A stretch of 33,974 nucleotides of DNA from assembly GCA_026645875.1 (NCBI GenBank), contig JAPKMQ010000008.1, positions 1 through 33,974 on the forward strand, written 5' to 3'. Both the position numbers and the translations under genes were made by a program. The notes beneath the pieces were generated by a model. It did no database searches and had not been told where the DNA came from. It saw only the letters and a program-made list of their open reading frames with translations. Each line of letters begins with the position of its first letter. Position 1 is the stretch's first letter. Origin of the DNA: Longilinea sp. (GTDB lineage Bacteria > Chloroflexota > Anaerolineae > Anaerolineales > Anaerolineaceae). Below, one piece after another: positions 1 to 7,106 of the stretch.

Positions 1-1160
1 ACAGAACCCATCGCCGCGATGGCGGGCATCATGGTGGCTTTTTCGCCGGCCACGGACATGGCCAGCAGGTCAGGATCATCGGTCTTTTCGAGAACCGGGA
101 TGTAGGCGGACGGGCGCTTGCCGGCATCGTAGAGTGCCTGCATAACGTCATCGGTCGCAACGAACTCGGTCAGGAAGGCCTGGGCCAGCAGAACGTTCTT
201 GCTCTGGGCATTGATGAAGAAGCCCTGAGTACCGGCGAACGGATAGCCGCCGCCAGGGAAGTTGGTCACGGCGTACTTGACGCCGGACTGGCGAATGCGG
301 TCAAGTGCCCAAGGGCCAGCCATGATGAAGGGGGTCTTGCCGGTCTCGAACAAAGCATGGTTATTCGCCCAGTCGGTATCGGTGGGCAGATTGCCCTTCT
401 TAACGTTATCCTGCAACCAGGCAGCCGCAGCAATCATACCTTCATTGTCCACACCCAGATCCTGGGGATTGTAGTTACCCTTGTCATCCTTGCCGAAGAT
501 GTAACCGCCGAACGCGGTGAACAGCGGGTAAATATCGTAGGTGGTGCCAGTGAGGGACATGATGTAATCGACTTTGCCTTCGGCCTTCAGGGCTTCACCC
601 ATGCTCACAACCTCGTCCCAGGTGGTGGGAGGAGTGGCAACCAGGTCGGTGTTGTAGAAGAAGCCCAGGTTTTCGGTCGCGTAGGGCATGCAATACAGGA
701 TGCCGTCGAAGGTGCAGGCCGCTTTGGCATTTTCAACAAACTGGTCGGCTTTTTCGCCCAGGTCAACCGGGGCGAGCAGGCCGTTGGCAACCAGCGTGCC
801 AGCCTGGTCATGGGCAATGACGATAATGTCAGGGCCTTCGCCAGTGGGGGCTGCATTCTGGAAGTCGTCGCGGATGGAGGATTTCAGTTCCACGACCAAT
901 TCAACACCGTATTCTGCCATGAAGGCAGGGGCGATGTCCTGGAGGACCGGGGCGCGGGTGTCATCTGCCCAAACGCGCAGGGTGGCAGCCGGAGCAGCTT
1001 CGGTGGGGGCCACAGTGGGCTCGACGGGAGCTGCAGTCGGTTCGACGGGAGCCGCAGTCGGCTCGACAACCGCTGTCGGGGTCGCTGCGGGAGCGCAGGC
1101 GGCCAGGACAAACACGGCGATCAGCATGACACTGATCAGGGTTAAGAATTTCTTCGACAT
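1..1160 (-). CDS. Sugar ABC transporter substrate-binding lipoprotein (MalE-like), C-terminus cut by window edge
   Basis: This ORF is open to the left edge and so is missing from the ORF track. Translation from the ATG at 1160 gives MSKKFLTLIS, a hydrophobic stretch and a lipobox (VLAAC, Cys22), so it is a secreted lipoprotein anchored outside the membrane. A Pro/Thr/Ala-rich linker with repeated VEPTAAP units follows, then a type-1 extracellular solute-binding fold starting at LRVWADD. Family-typical segments are FMAEYGVELVVE, DIIVIAHDQAG, YCMPYATENLGFFYNTDL and FIMAGPWAL, as in maltose/oligosaccharide-binding proteins. About 386 codons are present, so only the extreme C-terminus is missing. 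A GGAG Shine-Dalgarno sits about 10 nt upstream of the ATG. The neighbouring ROK regulator on the same strand suggests sugar-responsive control. Permease genes would be expected beyond the left edge. The substrate cannot be read from the sequence. Confidence 0.93.
   Translation of the reverse strand, partial: MSKKFLTLISVMLIAVFVLAACAPAATPTAVVEPTAAPVEPTAAPVEPTVAPTEAAPAATLRVWADDTRAPVLQDIAPAFMAEYGVELVVELKSSIRDDFQNAAPTGEGPDIIVIAHDQAGTLVANGLLAPVDLGEKADQFVENAKAACTFDGILYCMPYATENLGFFYNTDLVATPPTTWDEVVSMGEALKAEGKVDYIMSLTGTTYDIYPLFTAFGGYIFGKDDKGNYNPQDLGVDNEGMIAAAAWLQDNVKKGNLPTDTDWANNHALFETGKTPFIMAGPWALDRIRQSGVKYAVTNFPGGGYPFAGTQGFFINAQSKNVLLAQAFLTEFVATDDVMQALYDAGKRPSAYIPVLEKTDDPDLLAMSVAGEKATMMPAIAAMGS
1021..1083 (-). 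repeat. 21-bp tandem repeat coding the lipoprotein linker
   Basis: Two nearly identical 21-bp units (tcgacgggagctgcagtcgg and a copy with one or two changes) are followed by a degenerate third unit. They encode the VEPTAAP-type repeats between the lipidated cysteine and the binding domain. This is a flexible tether region, likely to vary in copy number between strains by slippage. Confidence 0.75.
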
Positions 1161-1198
1161 CTCTTTTCTCCTATCTTACAAATTGAGCGGTTTCTCGT

Positions 1199-1285
1199 AT
1201 CCGGTTGGCAGTTTCCATCCGGTTGACGACATCTTTGAAACGGCAATGAGAGTATCTTGTCCGTTGATGTGATCGTAGAGTATCT
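1199..1285 (-). promoter_or_regulatory. Two sets of direct repeats upstream of the sugar-binding lipoprotein gene
   Basis: Within the 158-bp gap between the ROK gene and the lipoprotein gene, the plus strand carries ATCCGGTTG twice (1199-1207 and 1217-1225, 18-nt period). It also carries AGAGTATCT twice (1249-1257 and 1277-1285, 28-nt period). Read along the gene they are CAACCGGAT and AGATACTCT. Repeats in this position look like regulator binding sites. The adjacent ROK protein is the obvious candidate, but that is inference. I could not identify a convincing -35/-10 pair in this gap. Confidence 0.45.
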
Positions 1286-1318
1286 CTGCGCTTGCCACCT
1301 CCCAGGATTGATTTGGGA

Positions 1319-2557
1319 TCATTCATGATCCGCAAGACGGTGCAGGACGATGGATAACGCTTGAACCACTGCACCCATTGCAGATGATCGCCGGCCGAGC
1401 AGCCCGGAAGTGATCCGCACCGATCGGGAGGCGGGAAGCAGGCTGCGTTGATGCACGGTTTCGCGGATCGGTTCCAGCAGCAAGTCACCAATTTGGGCAA
1501 CGCCGCCTCCGACCACCACCATGCTCGGATTGAAAAGGTTCACCAGGCTTGCCAGGGCCGTACCCAGGTGCACGCCCGCCTCGGTAACGATCTGTTGAGA
1601 GGTCAGGTCGCCGCGCCTGGCTGCCGCGATGACATCGCGCGAGCGGATGTTGCTGACTGGCGAAATTTCAGCCAGCATCGTGCGCCGGCCGCTGTTGACT
1701 TCCTGGATTGCACGCCGGGCAATCGCGCGGCCGCCAGCCAGCGCCTCCAGGCAGCCGCGATTTCCGCAGGTGCAAATTGGGCCGCTCTCATCGATTGTAA
1801 CATGCCCAATTTCGCCCGCCGATCCGTTCGCGCCGCCGTAAACCTGCCCGTCCAGGAGCAACCCGGCGCCGATGCCCGTGCCGACCTTGATGTAAGCCAG
1901 GTGGCGCTCGCCACGCCCGGCGCCGTAAGCCCACTCCCCAATCGCGCCCAGTTCAGCATCGTTGCGCAAGGAAACCGGCAGGCTAAACCGCTTGGACAAA
2001 TCGTCCCGGATGGGATAGCCATCCCAACCTGGCATGATCGGCGGACCGCTCACGCCAATTCCTGCAACCACCGGCCCCGGAACGCCGGCGCCAATGGCAG
2101 AGACATCCTTAATCGTCAGACCGGCTTCGGCCAGAATTCGATACACCAGTTCCTCAACCCGGGGCAGGCAAACCTCCGGCCCGGCGTTGATATCCAACGT
2201 TTCATCCAGTTCACGCACCACCCTGGCGGAATAATCCGTCACCAGGATGGTGACATGCGTGGCGCCCATATCGATGCCGACCACGTACCCACGATCTGGA
2301 TTGATTTCCAGCACAATCGGCCGCCGGCCGCTGGGATAGTGCGATTCCACCTCGCGAACAAGGCCCACAGATTGTAAATCCGAAACAATCGTGGTGATGG
2401 CAGCGCGTGTCAGGTTCATCTGGCGGGATAATTCAATTCGCGATATACCGCCCGATGTGAATCGAATGAGATCCACAACGGCGTGTTTGTTAATGTTCTT
2501 TACATTTTGTGTTGGGAGTGTCCAAAAGAACGTGCTCAAAACCCCGCCTTGACCCAT
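1319..2557 (-). CDS. ROK family transcriptional regulator / sugar kinase-like protein
   Basis: This 412-aa protein has a winged HTH at about residues 18-75 (NINKHAVVDLIRF, IELSRQMNLTRAAIT), followed by a ROK/actin-like ATPase domain. ROK landmarks are DMGATH (96-101), a catalytic-type ND (199-200), GTGIGAGLL (226-234), EIGH (249-252) and the zinc-binding CTCGNRGCLE (262-271). The architecture is that of NagC/Mlc/XylR-type sugar-sensing repressors. Unlike many pure repressors, the DxGxT, ND and ExGH motifs look intact, so sugar phosphorylation cannot be excluded. It precedes a sugar-binding lipoprotein on the same strand, so it probably controls that transporter. The chosen ATG has no clear Shine-Dalgarno and lies only about 12 nt after a strong -10 box. 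A near-leaderless mRNA or a start at the TTG at 2539 is therefore possible. The stop codon lies in a short hairpin (1316-1331) without a U-tract. Confidence 0.93.
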   Translation of the reverse strand: MGQGGVLSTFFWTLPTQNVKNINKHAVVDLIRFTSGGISRIELSRQMNLTRAAITTIVSDLQSVGLVREVESHYPSGRRPIVLEINPDRGYVVGIDMGATHVTILVTDYSARVVRELDETLDINAGPEVCLPRVEELVYRILAEAGLTIKDVSAIGAGVPGPVVAGIGVSGPPIMPGWDGYPIRDDLSKRFSLPVSLRNDAELGAIGEWAYGAGRGERHLAYIKVGTGIGAGLLLDGQVYGGANGSAGEIGHVTIDESGPICTCGNRGCLEALAGGRAIARRAIQEVNSGRRTMLAEISPVSNIRSRDVIAAARRGDLTSQQIVTEAGVHLGTALASLVNLFNPSMVVVGGGVAQIGDLLLEPIRETVHQRSLLPASRSVRITSGLLGRRSSAMGAVVQALSIVLHRLADHE

Positions 2558-2569
2558 CTGGATGATTGA

Positions 2570-2597
2570 ATTTTAGCACAAAGAGCTTAAATGTCAA
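2570..2597 (-). promoter_or_regulatory. Sigma-A type promoter of the ROK regulator gene
   Basis: On the minus strand TTGACA (2597-2592) and TAAAAT (2575-2570) are separated by 16 bp. The expected transcription start is near 2563, leaving only about 6 nt before the annotated ATG. Confidence 0.7.
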
Positions 2598-2636
2598 GTA
2601 ATTTAACATAGGTCAGGTCAGGCGAAACAAAACAGA

Positions 2637-2648
2637 TTGTCCGGACAA
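2637..2648. promoter_or_regulatory. Perfect 12-bp palindrome TTGTCCGGACAA, possible operator
   Basis: TTGTCCGGACAA is its own reverse complement and lies about 40 bp upstream of the -35 box of the ROK gene, in the gap between the DUF4230 gene and the ROK gene. A tandem ggtcaggtca lies between it and the promoter. It could be an autoregulatory operator of the ROK protein. No function is shown by sequence alone. Confidence 0.35.
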
Positions 2649-2721
2649 CCTCTCAGAACTCATCATACACGATAATTTCTGAAACACAAAAGGGTTTTAT
2701 TGACAAATTTTGTACAAAGGA

Positions 2722-3432
2722 TCATGGATTTGGCAATGGCGTCGGCGTCCGCACAGCAGGATGATCAAACATAATCTCCTGGTAACCCAAATTTCTCAAC
2801 AGGCTCTCCAGGTAGGTCTCTGCGTTGTCATAAGCCCGATCAAGGATGCCATCCTCAATCGCTGAGCGCAGGATTTCAGCTTCAGCCACCTGTCGGGCTG
2901 TGGTTTCCAGGTCTTCGTCACCATGCGTCAATAAACCCAGTTCGCGGTCATAAACATAGGACTTTTCGTTATCCAGCGTGGCGACAAAAACCTCCGAGGC
3001 TGGCAGGCGCACATGGAGCACGCCATTTTGCATATACAGGTCATTTGATTCCAGCCTTGCCAGGTCCACCCCGGCAATCACTCGCCCATAAGCGATGAAC
3101 AACAGGCGGTCGCCAAACAGGATGGCCAGATCCTGTCCGGTCTCTGCGGTGATTACCTTTTCTACCGTGTATTCGATCGTCTCCAGGCGCGCCAGCGCGC
3201 GCACCTCATGAATGATCGTGACCGGATCGGGCAGAATGGTGGGAGTTGGGTGCAACAGCGCCGACACCTGGGTGCTGAGGCTCTGGTTTGATTGCTCGAG
3301 TGGCGCCAGCACCCGATCCGTCGTCTGTTTTACAAACAACAGGATTAAGAACAGATACGCTATCAGAATAAATCCCATGATCCCAAGCACGATCAAAAAT
3401 GGATTCACCCTGCGGTTGGTTTCATTGTTCAT
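2722..3432 (-). CDS. DUF4230 family single-pass membrane protein
   Basis: With the start at the ATG at 3432 (MNNETNRRVN) the protein is 236 aa. The track start at 3510 adds 26 residues that run through the promoter region and lack a ribosome site. The 3432 ATG has GAGG about 9 nt upstream. A transmembrane helix covers roughly residues 11-35 (NPFLIVLGIMGF...). A short linker with TPTILPDP follows, then a DUF4230-like domain beginning VRALARLETIEYTVEKVI and ending near LRNLGYQEIMF, and a Pro/Thr tail. The family has no defined biochemical role. The topology suggests an anchored domain outside the membrane. It is divergent from the PhnD-like lipoprotein gene and shares its promoter region. Assignment to DUF4230 rests on remembered family pattern. 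Confidence 0.8.
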   Translation of the reverse strand: MNNETNRRVNPFLIVLGIMGFILIAYLFLILLFVKQTTDRVLAPLEQSNQSLSTQVSALLHPTPTILPDPVTIIHEVRALARLETIEYTVEKVITAETGQDLAILFGDRLLFIAYGRVIAGVDLARLESNDLYMQNGVLHVRLPASEVFVATLDNEKSYVYDRELGLLTHGDEDLETTARQVAEAEILRSAIEDGILDRAYDNAETYLESLLRNLGYQEIMFDHPAVRTPTPLPNP

Positions 3433-3470
3433 TTCGTTTGCCTCGATCGATTTCTTGCGCCGTTGATTAT

Positions 3471-3482
3471 TGATTATAATCA
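3471..3482. promoter_or_regulatory. Symmetric -10 element (TGATTATAATCA) in a divergent promoter region
   Basis: TGATTATAATCA is a perfect palindrome containing TATAAT on the plus strand (3475-3480) and TATAAT on the minus strand (3478-3473). It lies between the DUF4230 gene (minus) and the PhnD-like gene (plus). The expected plus-strand start is near 3487, about 38 nt before the TTG start codon. The -35 elements on both sides are weak. Confidence 0.6.
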
Positions 3483-3524
3483 GGCTGTGATCTTTCACCC
3501 AGCCCAACATACAAGGGGACTGCT

Positions 3525-4565
3525 TTGAGTGTACTAAAAAACCGCCGGTGGTTCAATGGATTGCTGGTTTGCCTGTTCCTTTCGCTCAATCTGATAGGCT
3601 GCCAGCGCGCGCCAACGTCAGAGCCTGAGCCCGAGGCGACCGCCACGCTGCAGCCTTCGCCGACACCCACCCCGGCGCCCCTGGGCAGCCCGGATAATCC
3701 CTTCATCCTGGGGATTGTCCCGAGCGATACCGCGCCGGATCAGGCCTCCCAGGCTGCCGCGCTGGCGCTCAAACTCAGTGAATTGACGGGCAGCTCGGTG
3801 GACATCCTGGTACTGGACCGCTACGACCTTTTGCTGGCTGAGATGGATGCAGGCAACATACAACTCGCCTTCCTTCAGCCGCTCACCTACCTCGCGGCCA
3901 GCCAGAACCAGATTGCAGATGTTGCCCTGCTGACCAACCACTTCGGCGTGTATTATTACGGGGCGCAATTCCTGGCCAACGTGGAAAGCGGGCTCTCCTT
4001 TTACTTTGACCCTGACACCAACCTAAACACGGCAGACGCGGCCACGGCCCTTGCCCAGTTGAACGGCATGAAACCGTGCTGGGCCGATTCGACCTCCATT
4101 TCAGGTTACGTTTTGCCAGCCGGAATCCTGGCGCAAAATCAAATAAACATCGGCGGTGGCGCATTAATCCCGACGCAAACAGGCATCATTCGGGCCCTGT
4201 ACATCAAAGGCGTATGCGATTTCGGCGTCACCTTCTCCATCAGCGGCGACCCGCGCACATCATCCACCGTCATCGCCGACCTGCCGGATGTCCGCGAGCG
4301 CGTGAGGGTGGTCTGGCAGAGCGACCCTGAAATTCCCAACCTCAATCTGTCGTACACCCCTTCGCTCCCGGCGGAAATGCGCCCTGCTTTTACCCAGGCG
4401 TTTATGGATCTATGCAAAACCGAGGAAGGCAAGGCGCTGTTGAGCGCGGCGGCGGGCGCATATGAAATCCAGGACATGCGGGTGGTGGACGATTCGGTTT
4501 ACGATCCGCTGCGAGACGCGGTCAATGCCATCGGCTACGACATTTACAACGCGCTGGGGCGGTGA
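3525..4565 (+). CDS. PhnD/SsuA-like periplasmic substrate-binding lipoprotein
   Basis: This 346-aa protein starts at a TTG preceded by AAGGGGA at good spacing. It has a signal peptide with lipobox LIGC (Cys26) and a Pro/Glu/Thr-rich linker (about residues 28-52). A type-2 periplasmic-binding domain then begins at NPFILGIVPSD. Segments such as LLAEMDAGNIQLAFLQPLTYLAA, CWADSTSISGYVLPAGIL and GVCDFGVTFS match the phosphonate/phosphate-binding PhnD-like family (PF12974-type), in which the ligand is usually an oxyanion or phosphonate. The gene has no transporter ATPase or permease beside it. It may serve a distant transporter or act as a sensor partner. The ligand is unknown. Confidence 0.85.
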   Translation: MSVLKNRRWFNGLLVCLFLSLNLIGCQRAPTSEPEPEATATLQPSPTPTPAPLGSPDNPFILGIVPSDTAPDQASQAAALALKLSELTGSSVDILVLDRYDLLLAEMDAGNIQLAFLQPLTYLAASQNQIADVALLTNHFGVYYYGAQFLANVESGLSFYFDPDTNLNTADAATALAQLNGMKPCWADSTSISGYVLPAGILAQNQINIGGGALIPTQTGIIRALYIKGVCDFGVTFSISGDPRTSSTVIADLPDVRERVRVVWQSDPEIPNLNLSYTPSLPAEMRPAFTQAFMDLCKTEEGKALLSAAAGAYEIQDMRVVDDSVYDPLRDAVNAIGYDIYNALGR

Positions 4566-4570
4566 TTTCC

Positions 4571-4594
4571 TGCCGAAATTCGGCATGGTACAAT
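4571..4594 (+). promoter_or_regulatory. Palindrome TGCCGAAATTCGGCA next to an extended -10 promoter of the SanA-like gene
   Basis: A 7-bp inverted repeat with a single central base (4571-4585) is followed directly by TGGTACAAT (4586-4594), a good extended -10. The predicted transcription start is near 4601, at the GTG start codon at 4602. The palindrome occupies the normal -35/spacer region, so it is placed like a repressor site. It lacks a T-run and so is not a typical terminator for the upstream gene. Confidence 0.45.
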
Positions 4595-4601
4595 TCGCCA
4601 G

Positions 4602-5267
4602 GTGATTACCAAATTTTTCAAAATGATCCTGCGTCTCATTGTATTGATCGCTGCTGCCGGCATCCTGATTTTCGGCCTGCCGCGGTTGGTCTCGGGGCTG
4701 TATTCCATCAGCCGAATCGCCAGCGTTAACTCGGCTTCCCAACGCCCGGTGGCCATTGTGTTCGGCGCGGGCTTGCTGCGTGACGGTTCGCCCACCCCCG
4801 TGCTGCGCGACCGCGTGGAAACCGCGGCCGAGCTCTATTTCGCCGGGAAGGTTCAAAAACTGCTGATGAGTGGCGACAACCGCTTCGTGGAGTACAACGA
4901 ACCCGCCGCGATGCGCGCCTACGCGCTTGAACTGGGCGTTCCGGATGACGCCATCGTCCTCGATTACGCCGGTCGTCGCACCTATGACACCTGCTACCGC
5001 GCCAAAGAGATCTTCGGCGTGGACCAGGCACTGCTGGTCACACAGCGCTTTCACCTGCCACGCGCGCTTGTCATCTGCAACGGGCTGGGTATAGAGGGCC
5101 AGGGCGTCTCTGCCGACCGGCGCGCGTACCGCCGGTCATCGCTTGGCATCTGGAACCTGCGCGAACTGCCAGCGACACTGGTGGCCTTTATTGACACATT
5201 TATCACGCGGCCGCTGCCGGTGCTTGGCGATAAGGAACCCATCTTTCCAGAACCGCCCTCTCGCTAA
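4602..5267 (+). CDS. SanA/YdcF-like DUF218 membrane-anchored protein
   Basis: This 221-aa protein has one N-terminal transmembrane helix (about residues 8-30), followed by a DUF218 domain. Landmarks are VFGAGLLRDG (53-62), LLMSGDNR (87-94), PDDAIVLDYAGRRTYDT (114-130) and VTQRFHLPRA (146-155). These match SanA, the E. coli inner-membrane protein linked to envelope barrier function and vancomycin exclusion at high temperature. The biochemical activity of the family is not settled. The track start is a GTG that may be the first base of the mRNA. The in-frame ATG at 4623 is an alternative, but neither has a strong ribosome site. It lies just before the HD hydrolase gene on the same strand. Confidence 0.85.
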   Translation: MITKFFKMILRLIVLIAAAGILIFGLPRLVSGLYSISRIASVNSASQRPVAIVFGAGLLRDGSPTPVLRDRVETAAELYFAGKVQKLLMSGDNRFVEYNEPAAMRAYALELGVPDDAIVLDYAGRRTYDTCYRAKEIFGVDQALLVTQRFHLPRALVICNGLGIEGQGVSADRRAYRRSSLGIWNLRELPATLVAFIDTFITRPLPVLGDKEPIFPEPPSR

Positions 5268-5327
5268 ACCGCCGCGGGTATGAATAATGCAACTGAATCA
5301 GGTGAAAACCGGATTCCGAGGACATCC

Positions 5328-5918
5328 ATGAACCGTGATACAGCCTACAAAATCGTGCGGAATGCCATCCAGAGCGACAACCTGGTAAACCACATGCTGG
5401 CCGTTGAGGCTGCCATGCGCTTTTATTCCGAAAAGCTCAGCCAGGATGCAGAGATCTGGGGTATGGCCGGCCTGCTGCACGATTTTGACTGGGAAATGCA
5501 CCCCACCCTCGAGGATCATGCCATCGCCGGCGCGCCCATCCTGCGGGAAAAAGGTGTACCGGAAGAGATTATCCGAGCCATCCTGGCGCACACCGACCGC
5601 TCCGGCGTTCCGCGCGATACGTTGCTGTCCAAAGCGCTGTTTGCCTGCGATGAAATCACCGGCCTGATCACCGCCGTGGCATTGGTGCGTCCTTCGCGCT
5701 CGCTCTACGACCTGACCGCCAGTTCGGTCAAGAAAAAGTGGAAAGACCGCGCGTTTGCCGCTGGCGCGAACCGGGAAGAGATCGCAGCCGCCGCCGCCGA
5801 CTTTGGGATCGATCTCTGGCTGCATACCGACAATGTTATTATGGCTATGCGCAGCATTGCACCGCAATTGGGCCTGGCCGGCAACCTGCAACCGAATGGC
5901 CTGCCCGCCGACCTGTAA
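5328..5918 (+). CDS. HD-domain phosphohydrolase-like protein
   Basis: The start is placed at the ATG at 5328 because GAGGA lies 5 nt upstream. The track ATG at 5280 has no ribosome site. The protein is 196 aa. HD-superfamily metal ligands are visible as H22 (NHMLAVEAAM), H51-D52 (LLHDFDWE), H64, H88 (ILAHTD) and D108 (CDEITGL). The C-terminal part (SVKKKWKDRAFAAGANREEI) is typical of a small HDIG-type family of about 190 residues found widely in bacteria and archaea. Such proteins are metal-dependent phosphohydrolases of unknown specific substrate. It is probably cotranscribed with the SanA-like gene upstream and followed closely by the next gene. Confidence 0.87.
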   Translation: MNRDTAYKIVRNAIQSDNLVNHMLAVEAAMRFYSEKLSQDAEIWGMAGLLHDFDWEMHPTLEDHAIAGAPILREKGVPEEIIRAILAHTDRSGVPRDTLLSKALFACDEITGLITAVALVRPSRSLYDLTASSVKKKWKDRAFAAGANREEIAAAAADFGIDLWLHTDNVIMAMRSIAPQLGLAGNLQPNGLPADL

Positions 5919-5947
5919 GGATCATTGAACTCCAGGAGTAAATCTGC

Positions 5948-7051
5948 ATGCCACTTCAGGGTAAAGGGTATTTCATCTGGAAGCTGCCCAAATGCGAGAA
6001 CGCAAATCCCGCTGCGATTGGCCGGTTGGCCCGCTCGGCCAACCTGACCCACGTGCTGATCAAAATAGCCGACGGCATTTACAAGTACAACGTGGAAAAA
6101 TCCACCCTCTACGATTACATCCCACCGGTGGCGGCTGAACTCAAACGCCACGGCATCCAGGTGTGGGGCTGGCACTACGTCTACGGCATGGATCCGCAGG
6201 GCGAGGCGCGCATTGCCATCCAGCGCGTCAAAGACCTGGAACTGGACGGTTACGTCGTTGACGCCGAGGTGGAGTATAAAACAGCCGGCCGTGCAACCGC
6301 CGCGCGCGCGTTCATGTCAAAAATCCGCGCCGAGTTGCCCAACACACCTATCGCGTTAAGTTCCTATCGATATCCTTCCTACCATCCCCAATTTCCATGG
6401 AAGGAATTCCTGAACAAGTGCGACATCAATATGCCGCAGATGTATTGGGAAAAAGCCCACAACCCGGCTTCCCAACTGGCCCGCTGCATTAAGGAATTTC
6501 AGGCCATGACGCCGTACCGGCCTGTGCTCCCCACCGGCGCCGCTTACGGGGCCGGCACCTGGCGCCCCACCCCGGCGGACATCAAGGAATTCCTGGACAA
6601 GGTGCAGGACTTAAAGATCCCCGCCGCCAATTTCTACAGTTGGGATGAATCGCGCAACCGCTTCCCCGATCTCTGGCAGGCTGTCTCGGAATATCCCTGG
6701 GGAGAGCTGCCGCCCGAACCGCCCAAGGATGTGGCGGATCAGCTGATCGATGCCTGGAACGCCAACGACATTGAACAGATCGCGGCCCTGTATTCGTCCA
6801 ACGCCGCGCATATCACCCGCGCCCGCACCGTTCACGGATTGCTGTCCATCCGCGCCTGGTACAACACCTTCCTCAATGAACTGCTGCCCGGTGGACGGTT
6901 TACCCGCACGGCACTCAGCGGCACCGGCAATATGCGCCACCTGACCTGGTCAGCTACCAGCAGCAAAGGCCAGGTCACGGATGGAGTGGATACGTTGGGG
7001 TTGATGAACGACAAAATCGTCTATCATTACACCAACTTTAAAGTCACCTGA
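5948..7051 (+). CDS. TIM-barrel glycoside hydrolase-like protein with C-terminal SnoaL-like domain
   Basis: This 367-aa protein has ribosome site AGGAGT 9 nt before its ATG. Residues 1-235 look like a (beta/alpha)8 barrel resembling GH25-type or related peptidoglycan or spore hydrolase-like domains. Strand-end motifs include GYFIWKLPKC (7-16), VLIKIADG (36-43), VWGWHYVYG (72-80), YVVDAEVEYK (102-111, with D105 and E107 as plausible acids) and DINMPQMYW (159-167). Residues about 245-367 match the SnoaL/NTF2-like fold (DQLIDAWNANDIEQIAALYSSNA). There is no signal peptide, which is odd for a cell-wall hydrolase. It may be exported another way, be cytoplasmic, or have lost catalysis. The fold call is moderate, and enzyme activity is not claimed. 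Confidence 0.7.
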   Translation: MPLQGKGYFIWKLPKCENANPAAIGRLARSANLTHVLIKIADGIYKYNVEKSTLYDYIPPVAAELKRHGIQVWGWHYVYGMDPQGEARIAIQRVKDLELDGYVVDAEVEYKTAGRATAARAFMSKIRAELPNTPIALSSYRYPSYHPQFPWKEFLNKCDINMPQMYWEKAHNPASQLARCIKEFQAMTPYRPVLPTGAAYGAGTWRPTPADIKEFLDKVQDLKIPAANFYSWDESRNRFPDLWQAVSEYPWGELPPEPPKDVADQLIDAWNANDIEQIAALYSSNAAHITRARTVHGLLSIRAWYNTFLNELLPGGRFTRTALSGTGNMRHLTWSATSSKGQVTDGVDTLGLMNDKIVYHYTNFKVT

Positions 7052-7057
7052 TTACTT

Positions 7058-7087
7058 AAAAAAGATGGCCTTGCGGCCATCTTTTTT
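7058..7087. terminator. Bidirectional intrinsic terminator
   Basis: A perfect 13-bp stem (AAAAAAGATGGCC / GGCCATCTTTTTT) with a TTGC loop is flanked by A and T runs on both sides. It lies between the convergent plus-strand gene ending at 7051 and gyrA ending at 7107, so it can terminate both. Confidence 0.95.
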
Positions 7088-7106
7088 ATGCAAACAAAAA
7101 TTGGGG

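Noticed and set aside
357-1145. Plus-strand ORF of 262 aa
   Set aside because: It is antisense to the sugar-binding lipoprotein, whose signal peptide and binding-domain motifs are clear on the minus strand.
1316-1331. Hairpin GGATCA-TTCA-TGATCC over the ROK stop codon
   Set aside because: The stem is only 6 bp and no T-run follows on the minus strand, so it is not called a terminator.
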